A stretch of 64,000 nt of DNA from Granulicella mallensis MP5ACTX8 (GTDB lineage: Bacteria > Acidobacteriota > Terriglobia > Terriglobales > Acidobacteriaceae), in assembly GCF_000178955.2 (NCBI RefSeq), contig NC_016631.1:4278001-4342000 (forward strand), in the 5' to 3' direction. The position numbers were made by a program, and so were the translations under genes. Below, in pieces: positions 9,061-16,963 of the stretch; positions within the stretch are counted from its first letter, which is position 1, and each line of letters begins with the position of its first letter. The notes under the pieces are model-generated. The model was given only the letters and a program-made list of their open reading frames with translations, was not told where the DNA came from and did not search any database.

Positions 9061-9738
9061 ATGAGAGTTTTGGTAATCGACATAGGCGGCACAAACGTAA
9101 AGGTGGCATCCACCGACACCCCGGTCCCCATCAAGATCCCCTCCGGGCCAACGATGACAGCAAAGAGCATGTGCACCCAGGTGCTCGCCGCGACCAAAGG
9201 CTGGCGCTATGACCGCATCTCCATCGGCTACCCCGGCCCCGTAGTGAACCATCGCCCTATCGCCGAACCGCACAATCTTGGCGAGGGATGGGTAGGCTTC
9301 GACTACGACAAGGCCTTCGGCAAACCGCTCCGCTTTATCAACGACGCAGCGATGCAGGCTCTGGGTGGCTACAAGAGTGGACGCATGCTGTTTCTCGGCA
9401 CCGGAACAGGGCTAGGGTCGGCGATGATTCTGGACGGCGTCGTCGTGCCGCTGGAACTGGCCCATCTCCCCTACAAAAAAGGCCACACCTACGAGGAGTA
9501 CATCGGCGCAGCTGGCCTGGAGCATCGCGGCAAAAAGCGCTGGCGCAGATCGGTGCTCGACATCATCGAGCTCCTGCAAAAGGCCATGGTCTGCGATAAC
9601 GTCCTGTTAGGCGGCGGCAACGCGAAGCTCATGAAGAAGCTTCCGCCGCATATCGTAGTGGGCTCCAACGAAAACGCCGTCAAAGGCGGCTTCAGGCTCT
9701 GGGAAGATCTGACATCGAAACAGGCAGCCAAGCTGTAG
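9061..9738 (+). CDS. ROK-family sugar kinase (polyphosphate-glucokinase-like)
   Basis: Cytoplasmic kinase of 225 residues with the ASKHA fold. DIGGTNVK (about 7-14) is the phosphate-1 motif, GYPGPV (about 59) and NDAAMQALGG (about 95) hold the sugar-binding/catalytic Asp region, and GTGTGLGS is the phosphate-2 motif. The CxCGxxGCxE zinc motif of classical ROK glucokinases is absent and the length is short, as in strictly polyphosphate or ATP/polyP glucokinases. The phosphoryl donor and sugar are inferred. It is monocistronic, separated by about 110 bases from cysK, and no good ribosome binding site precedes the ATG. Confidence 0.82.
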   Translation: MRVLVIDIGGTNVKVASTDTPVPIKIPSGPTMTAKSMCTQVLAATKGWRYDRISIGYPGPVVNHRPIAEPHNLGEGWVGFDYDKAFGKPLRFINDAAMQALGGYKSGRMLFLGTGTGLGSAMILDGVVVPLELAHLPYKKGHTYEEYIGAAGLEHRGKKRWRRSVLDIIELLQKAMVCDNVLLGGGNAKLMKKLPPHIVVGSNENAVKGGFRLWEDLTSKQAAKL

Positions 9739-9847
9739 TTGCTAATGAGACTCACGATGTCCCAGACATCGTCTCGCAACGAAACCCCATCCCACTGTGT
9801 CTAAGATCTAGGTACAGCGCCCGTGCGCTTAAAGGAGCACCAGTTCC

Positions 9848-10903
9848 GTGGGACATCTCTACAACAATATTCTCGAAACAGTCGGCCACACCCCGGTTGT
9901 ACGAATCAACAAACTCGCGCCGCCGGATATCAATCTTTACGTCAAGGTCGAAGCCTTCAACCCACTCGGTTCCGTAAAGGATCGCCTGGCCCTCGGCGTG
10001 ATCGAAGATGCCGAGCGTCGCGGAGAACTGAAGCCAGGACAGACCGTCATTGAGTCGACCAGCGGCAACACCGGCATCGGACTCGCCATGGTCTGCGCGC
10101 AGAAAGGCTACCCGCTCGTCCTCGTGCTCGGTGAAAACTTCAGCGTCGAGCGCCGAAAACTCATGCGTTTCCTTGGCGCAAAGGTCATTCTCACACCCGC
10201 TTCGGGCCGCGCCACCGGCGCAGGAGAGAAAGCAAAGGAACTCGCCGAAAAGCACGGCTGGTTTATGACCCGCCAGTTCGATAACGAAGCCAACGCTGAG
10301 ATGCACGAGCGTACCACCGCCGTAGAAATCCTCGAAGACTTCGACGGGGAACGTCTCGACTACTTTGTCACAGGCTATGGAACGGGCGGCACCCTCAACG
10401 GCATCGGCCGCGTGCTCGCAAAGCAACGCCCTGAGACGCAGGTCATCGTCGCTGAACCCGAGGAAGCTCCCATGCTCTCCAGCGGACTCCCGCAGGAGCG
10501 AGACGCCGAAGGGATCGCATCGGCAGCTCACCCCTCGTGGAACCCACATCCCTTCCAGGGCTGGAATCCCAACTTTCTCTCCAGACTCATGGGTGAGGCA
10601 CAAGACATGAACTTCATTCGTGAAGTTGTCCTGGTACCCGGCGCTGAAGCGATGAAGCGGAGCCGCGAACTCGCTACGCAGGAAGGCATCTTCGTCGGCA
10701 TCTCTTCCGGTGGAACTTTCGCCGCAGCCCTGCGCATTGCGGAAAAGGCACCGAAGGGATCTACGATCCTCTGCATGCTGCCCGATACCGGTGAACGCTA
10801 CCTCAGCACACCGCTCTTCGCGGACATTTCGGTCGATATGACGGAAGAAGAGATCGCTATTGCGCACAGCACACCAAGCTTCTGGCTACCTGCTGCCAAA
10901 TAA
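9848..10903 (+). CDS. cysK: Cysteine synthase (O-acetylserine sulfhydrylase)
   Basis: PLP enzyme making cysteine from O-acetylserine and sulfide. The GTG start at 9848 is chosen because AAAGGAG lies about nine bases upstream. The PLP Lys is about residue 44 in NPLGSVKDR; STSGNTGIG (about 70-78) is the substrate loop and GTGGTLNG binds the PLP phosphate. At 351 residues it is a little longer than typical CysK (about 310), partly from an insertion near residues 210-245. That insertion leaves open a cystathionine-synthase-like specificity, but the core reads as CysK type A. A strong terminator follows. Confidence 0.9.
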   Translation: MGHLYNNILETVGHTPVVRINKLAPPDINLYVKVEAFNPLGSVKDRLALGVIEDAERRGELKPGQTVIESTSGNTGIGLAMVCAQKGYPLVLVLGENFSVERRKLMRFLGAKVILTPASGRATGAGEKAKELAEKHGWFMTRQFDNEANAEMHERTTAVEILEDFDGERLDYFVTGYGTGGTLNGIGRVLAKQRPETQVIVAEPEEAPMLSSGLPQERDAEGIASAAHPSWNPHPFQGWNPNFLSRLMGEAQDMNFIREVVLVPGAEAMKRSRELATQEGIFVGISSGGTFAAALRIAEKAPKGSTILCMLPDTGERYLSTPLFADISVDMTEEEIAIAHSTPSFWLPAAK

Positions 10904-10927
10904 AACAGCCCGCCACTATACGAAGAC

Positions 10928-10959
10928 CACGAAGGGCTGCCTCACGGCAGCCCTTCGTG
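10928..10959. terminator. Bidirectional terminator between cysK and catalase
   Basis: A perfect 14-bp stem (10928-10941 with 10946-10959) with a 4-base loop lies in the 91-base gap between convergent genes, so it can serve both. Confidence 0.85.
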
Positions 10960-10994
10960 TGTTTGCATTCAGCTGCGAGACACGAGTTACGAGT

Positions 10995-12548
10995 CTATTT
11001 CTCAGGCAGACGCGCTGCGGCCGGGAGTTCCGCGGCATCCGGCCCGTGGAGGTATTCAGGATGCTGATCCTTGCCCAGCAGGGAGGCGATCTTTGAGGCG
11101 TACTCGGCATCGGCCTTCTTGAAGTGCGAGAGCTGCAGCTTCTGGATACGCAGCGGCGTCTGGCCCAGCGAGTCCGCAATGGCCTTCGCCGTACGGTTCT
11201 TCTGGCCTTCGTCGAACAACCGCCATAGATCTCCCGCCTGCGTGTAGTCGTCGTTGTTCTCGCGGTGGTCGTAGCGAGCGATCTTCTCCAACGTGGTGCT
11301 GGTGGTGTAGGGACGCTCGGTGTACCTGGGATCCTGGGCGGGGCCGCCGAAGCTGTTGGGCTCGTAGTTCGGCAGCGAGCCATAGTTGCCGTCGAAGCGC
11401 ATCGCGCCGTCGCGGTTGTAGTTGGCGCCAGCGTTCTTGCGTGCGTTGATCGGCAGCAGGTCGTAGTTCGTGCCGATGCGGTAACGATGCGCGTCCGGGT
11501 AGCTGAGCAAGCGGCCCTGCAACATCTTGTCCGGCGAGTAGCCCATGCCCGGCACGATGTTCGACGGGTTGAAGGCAGCCTGCTCGGTCTCGGCAAAGTA
11601 GTTATCCGGCATGCGATCGAGCGTCATTACGCCAACGTCGATCACCGGATAGTCTGCGTGCGGCCAGACCTTGGTGAGATCGAACGGGTTGTACTTGAAC
11701 TTGTCGATCTCGCTCTCCGGCATTACCTGGATCTGCACGCGCCACGACGGAAACTCACCGCGCTCGATGGCATGGTGCAGGTCGCGCTGAGAATAGTCAG
11801 GATCAGCGCCGGCAAGCTTCTCGGCTTCTTCGACCGGCAGGTTCTTGATGCCCTGGTTGGTCTTGAAGTGCCACTTGACGTAATGCAACTCACCCGCCGC
11901 ATTGATCAGCGAGAAGGTGTGCGACGAGTAGCCGTTCATGTGGCGATAGCCATCGGGAATGCCGCGGTCGGAGAACAGGATCGTAACCTGGTGCAGGCTC
12001 TCGGGAGACAGGCTCCAGAAGTCCCACATCATCGTGGCGGACTTCAGGTTCGAGCCCGGCTCACGCTTCTGCGTATGGATGAAGTCACCGAACTTGAGAG
12101 GATCGCGGATGAAGAACACAGGCGTGTTGTTGCCGACCATGTCCCAGTTCCCTTCCTCGGTATAGAACTTGATCGCAAAGCCGCGCGGGTCGCGAGCCGT
12201 ATCGGCCGAGCCCTTTTCGCCGCCCACAGTAGAGAAGCGGATGAACATCGGGCAGGTATTGCCGACCTTCGAGAAGAGTTTAGCGGAGGTGTACTTCGTG
12301 ATGTCGTGCGTCACGACGAAGTTACCGTGCGCGCCGGAACCCTTGGCATGGACCACGCGCTCGGGAATGCGTTCGCGGTTGAACTGCGCCATCTTCTCGA
12401 AGAGTTGGAAGTCGTCAAGTGTGATGGGCCCACGCCGGCCGGCGGTGACAGAGTTCTGATTGTCTCCGACGGGACGGCCCTGGTTCGTGGTAAGTGCCTG
12501 GGTACTGGGCTTCGGGCTGCTGCCGTTGGTGCTGTTCTTGTCTGCCAT
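10995..12548 (-). CDS. katA: Monofunctional heme catalase
   Basis: Converts hydrogen peroxide to water and oxygen. The start at 12548 (MADKNST) has GGGAGAG upstream and is preferred over one ten codons earlier. The 517-residue length and lack of a flavodoxin-like C-terminal domain place it with the small-subunit clade. Landmarks: RVVHAKGSGAHG with the distal His, RFSTVGGEKGSADTARDPRG, NNTPVFFIRDP with the distal Asn region, and RLLSYPDAHRYRIG with the proximal heme-ligand Tyr. It lies next to hemC, so a heme enzyme and a heme-synthesis gene are neighbours on the same strand, 100 bases apart. Confidence 0.95.
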   Translation of the reverse strand: MADKNSTNGSSPKPSTQALTTNQGRPVGDNQNSVTAGRRGPITLDDFQLFEKMAQFNRERIPERVVHAKGSGAHGNFVVTHDITKYTSAKLFSKVGNTCPMFIRFSTVGGEKGSADTARDPRGFAIKFYTEEGNWDMVGNNTPVFFIRDPLKFGDFIHTQKREPGSNLKSATMMWDFWSLSPESLHQVTILFSDRGIPDGYRHMNGYSSHTFSLINAAGELHYVKWHFKTNQGIKNLPVEEAEKLAGADPDYSQRDLHHAIERGEFPSWRVQIQVMPESEIDKFKYNPFDLTKVWPHADYPVIDVGVMTLDRMPDNYFAETEQAAFNPSNIVPGMGYSPDKMLQGRLLSYPDAHRYRIGTNYDLLPINARKNAGANYNRDGAMRFDGNYGSLPNYEPNSFGGPAQDPRYTERPYTTSTTLEKIARYDHRENNDDYTQAGDLWRLFDEGQKNRTAKAIADSLGQTPLRIQKLQLSHFKKADAEYASKIASLLGKDQHPEYLHGPDAAELPAAARLPEK

Positions 12549-12650
12549 GTTTGCTCTCCCGGTTAACTCGTAGTCCATTGGACGCTACGGCCCCAAAGGC
12601 GTTGCCTCTGAATGGACACGGCCTCCAGCAATCACGGCATGACCAAAGAA

Positions 12651-13637
12651 TTACGCAACAGGCTGAACTTGAAGAAGTTCCAACGCACCGCGAGCCGTAA
12701 GCTCAGAAGCAACAGCAGATCCGAGTTCGCAGGCTGGTGTGCCAAACGGAACTTTCTGCACGACATGCGCCACCTGCTCTCCGTCGGGAGAAACAACCAT
12801 CGCATGCAGGTGCCACTGGTCATCCACGGCATGACAGAAGGCGCCCAGCGGAAGCTGGCAGCCTCCCCCCAGAACGGCGAGCACTGTACGCTCGGCCTGA
12901 ACGGCATATTCTGTCGCGGAATCGTTGAGCTCACGAATAGCCGCATAGATGGCTGGATCGCGGCTGGAATCTTCGGTATCCAGCGGGTGAAGCGGACATC
13001 GAGTCTCGAGCGCAAGCGCTCCCTGACCGGGTGCGGGGGTCAATTCGTCGATCGAGAAGCGCTGATGGACGTTTTCTGCACGGCCAATGCGGTCGAGCCC
13101 GGCGCTGGCGAGGACCAGCGCGTCGGCCTGGCCTTCGCTCCACTTGCGCAGGCGCGTATCGATATTGCCGCGCATCTCGACGAACTCCAGATCGGGACGC
13201 AGGGCCAGCAGCATCGCCTGGCGACGCGGGCTGGTCGTGCCGATGCGTGCCCCTGAGGGCAGCATGTGCAAGCCCCAGTAGCTCTCACAAACGAAGGCGT
13301 CGCGGGCGTCGGCGCGCACGGGAATCGCCGCCAGGGTAAAGCGCGGGTCGAGCGTGGTGGGAAGATCCTTGAGCGAATGGACGGCGAGATCGATCTTGCC
13401 CACGGCAAGCGTGTCTTCGATCTCCTTGATGAAGATGCCCTTGGCGTCGAGCGAGGTGCCGTCGGGAAAGGTGGCCGGAGCAACGAAGCCGGGGTCCTGC
13501 ATGCGATCCCCAACCGTGCGGATGACTTCGATCTCAACCGCGTGGCCGCGTTCACGAAGCTGCGCGGCGATATGGTTTGCCTGCCAGAGCGCGAGCTGAG
13601 AGCCGCGCGAGCCTATTCGAATGGTGGGTATAGTCAC
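12651..13637 (-). CDS. hemC: Hydroxymethylbilane synthase (porphobilinogen deaminase)
   Basis: Joins four porphobilinogen units to hydroxymethylbilane in heme synthesis. Start is a GTG at 13637; the opening IRIGSRGSQLALWQA is the canonical N-terminus. Catalytic Asp about 91 lies in SLKDLPT and the dipyrromethane-attaching Cys about 260 in LGGGCQLPLG. Its 328 residues are normal. Only 45 bases separate it from a divergent gene, so its promoter must lie in that gap or in the neighbouring gene. No convincing ribosome binding site precedes the GTG. Confidence 0.95.
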   Translation of the reverse strand: MTIPTIRIGSRGSQLALWQANHIAAQLRERGHAVEIEVIRTVGDRMQDPGFVAPATFPDGTSLDAKGIFIKEIEDTLAVGKIDLAVHSLKDLPTTLDPRFTLAAIPVRADARDAFVCESYWGLHMLPSGARIGTTSPRRQAMLLALRPDLEFVEMRGNIDTRLRKWSEGQADALVLASAGLDRIGRAENVHQRFSIDELTPAPGQGALALETRCPLHPLDTEDSSRDPAIYAAIRELNDSATEYAVQAERTVLAVLGGGCQLPLGAFCHAVDDQWHLHAMVVSPDGEQVAHVVQKVPFGTPACELGSAVASELTARGALELLQVQPVA

Positions 13638-13682
13638 AGGTCTAGGATACGCCGCATCAGTGCAGTGGAATACGATACATAC

Positions 13683-14354
13683 ATGCGTGTAATTCTTTTC
13701 GGCGGTACCGGCATGGTGGGTCAGGGCGTTTTGCGACAGTGCATCGAGGATGCCGAAGTCGAACGCGTACTGCTTGTGGTGCGCAAGACTACAGGCCTGG
13801 CCTCAGGCAAGGTCGAGGAACTGGTACACAACAACTTCTTCGACTGGACCGGCGCTGAAGAGCATTTCGACGGCTACGACACCTGCTTCTTCTGCCTGGG
13901 AGTTTCATCCGTTGGCATGAGCGCGGCCAGCTACAGCCGAATTACGTACGATCTCACACTAAGTGTCGCGGAGATGCTGATCTCACGCGGGAGCCTGAAG
14001 ACCTTCGTCTACGTCTCAGGCTCAGGTACCGACAGCACGGAGAAGGGCCGCAGCATGTGGGCCCGCGTAAAAGGCGCCACCGAAAACGCCCTGATGCGTC
14101 TCCCCTTGCCGAACGTCTTCTGCTTCCGTCCGGGATATATCCAGCCCCTGCACGGCATCCGCTCGAAGGTCGGCTGGTACAACGCGATCTATACGACGCT
14201 GTCGTGGACCTATCCCCTGCTGCGGCGCGTCGCTGCAGGCCTGGTGACGAGCACCGAAGAACTCGGCTGCGCCATGATCGGAGTGGCTCGGAGCGGATAC
14301 CCGAAAAAGATATTGGAAACGCGGGATATTCAGGCGGCTGCGCTGCAGAGATAA
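13683..14354 (+). CDS. NAD(P)-binding Rossmann protein, atypical SDR / epimerase-like
   Basis: A 223-residue protein starting MRVILFGGTGMVGQG, an N-terminal Rossmann dinucleotide site (GGTGMVG, about 7-13). It continues with CFFCLG (about 72), the YVSGSGTDSTEKG strand-loop (about 110) and WARVKGATENAL, where a Lys follows in the position used by atypical SDRs, but the Tyr of a YxxxK motif is not evident. This suggests a NAD(P)H-binding (NmrA/HTATIP2-like) protein whose catalytic activity is uncertain. It interrupts the hem genes on the opposite strand and ends nine bases from hemA's stop codon. Confidence 0.8.
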   Translation: MRVILFGGTGMVGQGVLRQCIEDAEVERVLLVVRKTTGLASGKVEELVHNNFFDWTGAEEHFDGYDTCFFCLGVSSVGMSAASYSRITYDLTLSVAEMLISRGSLKTFVYVSGSGTDSTEKGRSMWARVKGATENALMRLPLPNVFCFRPGYIQPLHGIRSKVGWYNAIYTTLSWTYPLLRRVAAGLVTSTEELGCAMIGVARSGYPKKILETRDIQAAALQR

Positions 14355-14363
14355 GCGCTCAAG

Positions 14364-15641
14364 CTACTCGTCGGACTCAGAAGCATTCGCTGCTCCACGC
14401 AGCGCCGCGATCTGCGGATGCAGCAGCTTAGCAGTCAGCGACTTCGTCAACGCCTCAATCGCAGCCTGCTGCTCCGGCGTAAGCGGCTGCGGCGACAATC
14501 GTTGTGCCGTGCGCGCAAGTTCCTGCTGGCGTAGCGCTTCAGCTTCAAGCATGAGCTGCTTGATCGCCTGAGCCGCGGGCGCCTGGGCGAGACGCTCTCC
14601 ATAAAGCTCAACCTCACGGCTCACAATAGACTCTGCAGCCTCGGCCTCGCGACTGCGGACAGCCTGGTTCTGCGCGGCCACCTGCTGCAAGTCGTCCATG
14701 TCGTAGACGAAGCAGCCTTCGAGCTTGTTGATCTCCGGCGCAACGTCGCGTGGCACAGCAATATCGATAAAGAACACAGGCCGATTGCGGCGGCGTTGCA
14801 GCAGCGCCCGCGCCCGGTCCGGAGTAAAGACATGCCCTGCACCCGTGCTCGTAATCACAATATCGGCGCGGTGCGATTGCTCGTGGAGCTGCTCGAACGG
14901 AATCACCCCGGTTGTAATCGAAGGCGTACGCAACGAGTCGGCGATCTTCTCAGCCCGGGCCTCGGTGCGGTTAGAAACCAGCAGCGTCGTCGCCCCCTGC
15001 TGGATCAGGTGCCGCGCGGCAAGATCGCTCATCTTCCCTGCCCCGACGATCAGCACCGTCTTGCCGTTCAGTGAACCGAAGATCTTGCGCGCCAGTTCGG
15101 CAGCGACCGACGCAATCGAAACTGTGGAACTTCCGATCTGCGTCTCAGTGCGTACCTTCTTCGCGACAGAAAACGCGCGCTGCAACAGCGGGTCGAGCGT
15201 CGAGCGAACCGCTCCGACCTCGCGGGCCACGGTCCACGACTGCTTGACCTGGCCGAGAATCTGCGGCTCCCCTACCACCATCGAGTCCAGCGAGCTGGCC
15301 ACGCGAAACAGGTGCCGGATCGCCTCGCGCTCGCGGAACTCGTAGACATGCGGCTCGATCTCATTGGCGGGCAGATTGAGGTAGTCGTGCAGAAAACGCA
15401 GCATGCCCATAGGCGGCACGGACGACGCCTGGGGAGCATCCTGCACGGTCAACAACTCGACACGATTGCAGGTGGAAAGAATCAGCGCCTCGCGCACGCC
15501 GGGCTGATGCGCCAGCGTCCGCGTGGCATCGGCCAACCGCGAAACAGGAATCGCGAGCCGTTCGCGCACATCAAGCGGCGCAGTCGTGTGGTTCACGCCG
15601 AGCAGCAAAATGGACCCCGAGTTTGTCTTGAGTTCGCTCAT
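14364..15641 (-). CDS. hemA: Glutamyl-tRNA reductase
   Basis: Reduces glutamyl-tRNA(Glu) to glutamate-1-semialdehyde, the first committed step of C5 heme synthesis. The 425-residue protein has the catalytic Cys about 58 in ILSTCNRVEL, VVGEPQILGQVKQSW, an NADPH-binding GAGKMSDLAARHL segment, and a C-terminal dimerisation helix region. The ATG overlaps the stop codon of the upstream hemX-like gene (ATGA at 15638-15641), so the two are translationally coupled. Confidence 0.96.
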   Translation of the reverse strand: MSELKTNSGSILLLGVNHTTAPLDVRERLAIPVSRLADATRTLAHQPGVREALILSTCNRVELLTVQDAPQASSVPPMGMLRFLHDYLNLPANEIEPHVYEFREREAIRHLFRVASSLDSMVVGEPQILGQVKQSWTVAREVGAVRSTLDPLLQRAFSVAKKVRTETQIGSSTVSIASVAAELARKIFGSLNGKTVLIVGAGKMSDLAARHLIQQGATTLLVSNRTEARAEKIADSLRTPSITTGVIPFEQLHEQSHRADIVITSTGAGHVFTPDRARALLQRRRNRPVFFIDIAVPRDVAPEINKLEGCFVYDMDDLQQVAAQNQAVRSREAEAAESIVSREVELYGERLAQAPAAQAIKQLMLEAEALRQQELARTAQRLSPQPLTPEQQAAIEALTKSLTAKLLHPQIAALRGAANASESDE

Positions 15642-16453
15642 GGGGCCTTAAACCTGTGCACGACAGAGAGCTGGTTGGCCGCCCATACCGCAAGCACCAC
15701 CAGAAAGACGAAGCTGGAAAGATAGACCGCCCTGCGTCCACGCAGACCGCTATGACGGCGGATGAAGATCATCAGCATGTACGCGATCCACATCGCGAAG
15801 GAGAGCAGCACCTTAGGGTCGGCAAAGAACGCGGGGCCGATAGTCTGCAGAGCGATGACCGAACCGATCAGCAAGCCAGCCGTCATGCACGGCAGGCCGA
15901 AGAGCAGCGACTTCAGGGCGATCTGGTCGGTGGTTTCAAGCGGCGGCAGCCACGTGCGGGGCTGGCCGGCACGCTTCTGCTTCAACCGGCGCTCCTGGAT
16001 GAGGTACAGCAGGCTGGCGATCAGGGAGAGAAACAGCGCCGCATACGCCGCCAGCAGCAGCGCCACATGCAGAAACAGCCAGAGGGTGCCGACGAAGGGG
16101 TAGGCGATCGTCTCGTGTCCGGGCCGGAAGGCGGGAACGATCGTCAGCAGCACCGCAATCGGCAGCAGGAAAATACCGAAGGAGACCGTCCGGTACTTTG
16201 CGGCCAGTACCAGGAACGCGCCTGCCAGCAGCAAACCGAGCATCGAAAGCGTCTCATGGGTGTCGACCGGCAGGGCGCGGTGCGCGGCGTAGAGGATCTC
16301 CACAAGGGCTACAAAATGGAAGAAAACTCCGGCAAGTGCCGCAGGGAGAGCAACATGCCGCCAGCGCGGACGGCTATAGAGGGCCGCAGGCAGCACCGCG
16401 AGCGCGGCAATGCCGTAGAGAAGAACCGCGACTCGGAGCCAGAGAAGGGACAT
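15638..16453 (-). CDS. HemX/CcsA-family membrane protein
   Basis: Polytopic membrane protein of about 271 residues with roughly eight hydrophobic segments, matching the cytochrome c assembly (CcsA/ResC) superfamily short form often called HemX beside hemA. It may influence glutamyl-tRNA reductase level or take part in cytochrome c heme handling; the sequence does not distinguish these. The ATG at 16453 is preferred to a GTG four codons upstream. A long charged cytoplasmic loop lies near residues 155-175. It is the first gene of a two-gene operon with hemA. Confidence 0.85.
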   Translation of the reverse strand: MSLLWLRVAVLLYGIAALAVLPAALYSRPRWRHVALPAALAGVFFHFVALVEILYAAHRALPVDTHETLSMLGLLLAGAFLVLAAKYRTVSFGIFLLPIAVLLTIVPAFRPGHETIAYPFVGTLWLFLHVALLLAAYAALFLSLIASLLYLIQERRLKQKRAGQPRTWLPPLETTDQIALKSLLFGLPCMTAGLLIGSVIALQTIGPAFFADPKVLLSFAMWIAYMLMIFIRRHSGLRGRRAVYLSSFVFLVVLAVWAANQLSVVHRFKAP

Positions 16454-16578
16454 TCGACCATGCACGGCGAAGGATTCGCCACAATGATCCAGTATAGCTG
16501 GCAGGAACGCGTCCTATGTCTTCGTTTGGTCTTTCAGTGTCATCCTGCGCTCATGGGCAGGAATCGAGCGGAGCCCGT

Positions 16579-16836
16579 TCAGCCGTTCGATCGGCTGTTG
16601 TCGTACGCCACGCTCTGGTCCAGATAGGACTGCAGCTTACCTTCAATGAGGCTGAGCGGCAGCAGGCTCGGGCGGTCGATGATCTCGATGGTCAGCATGC
16701 CGTCGGCATGGGCGTACCTCGCAGTAATGCCGTCTTTGGTGAGAGTGCCGGACGTTCCCGTCAGCTCAATGTCGTTATCACGGAGGCGTACGGTGGCGGC
16801 GGCATATTGTGCGTCGGACATGGGAATCTGGATCAT
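16579..16836 (-). CDS. Small hypothetical protein upstream of mutS
   Basis: Unrecognised protein of about 85 residues with alternating hydrophobic strands (ATVRLRDNDIELTG, ARYAHADGMLTIEII) and a C-terminal helix, consistent with a small cytoplasmic alpha/beta protein. It is read away from mutS. The start is uncertain: the ATG at 16836 has no ribosome binding site, while a strong AGGAGG (about 16873-16878 in complement) lies further upstream, next to a GTG at 16872 and five bases before an ATT codon. Codon use and the clean frame support a real gene. Confidence 0.6.
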   Translation of the reverse strand: MIQIPMSDAQYAAATVRLRDNDIELTGTSGTLTKDGITARYAHADGMLTIEIIDRPSLLPLSLIEGKLQSYLDQSVAYDNSRSNG

Positions 16837-16963
16837 TCTTGCCAGTGTAGACGCAAAGAACGAAATGGGCACCTCCTTTTGCGCTTTGAATTCTTGCGGG
16901 TCGGGCAGGTGAGGATTTGCAATGGCTCCGTATCCGGTATCCTGACCTTTCTTGCATTAAACG

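Noticed and set aside
11265..12566. 433-codon plus-strand frame opposite the catalase
   Set aside because: Antisense to conserved catalase motifs; no domain seen.
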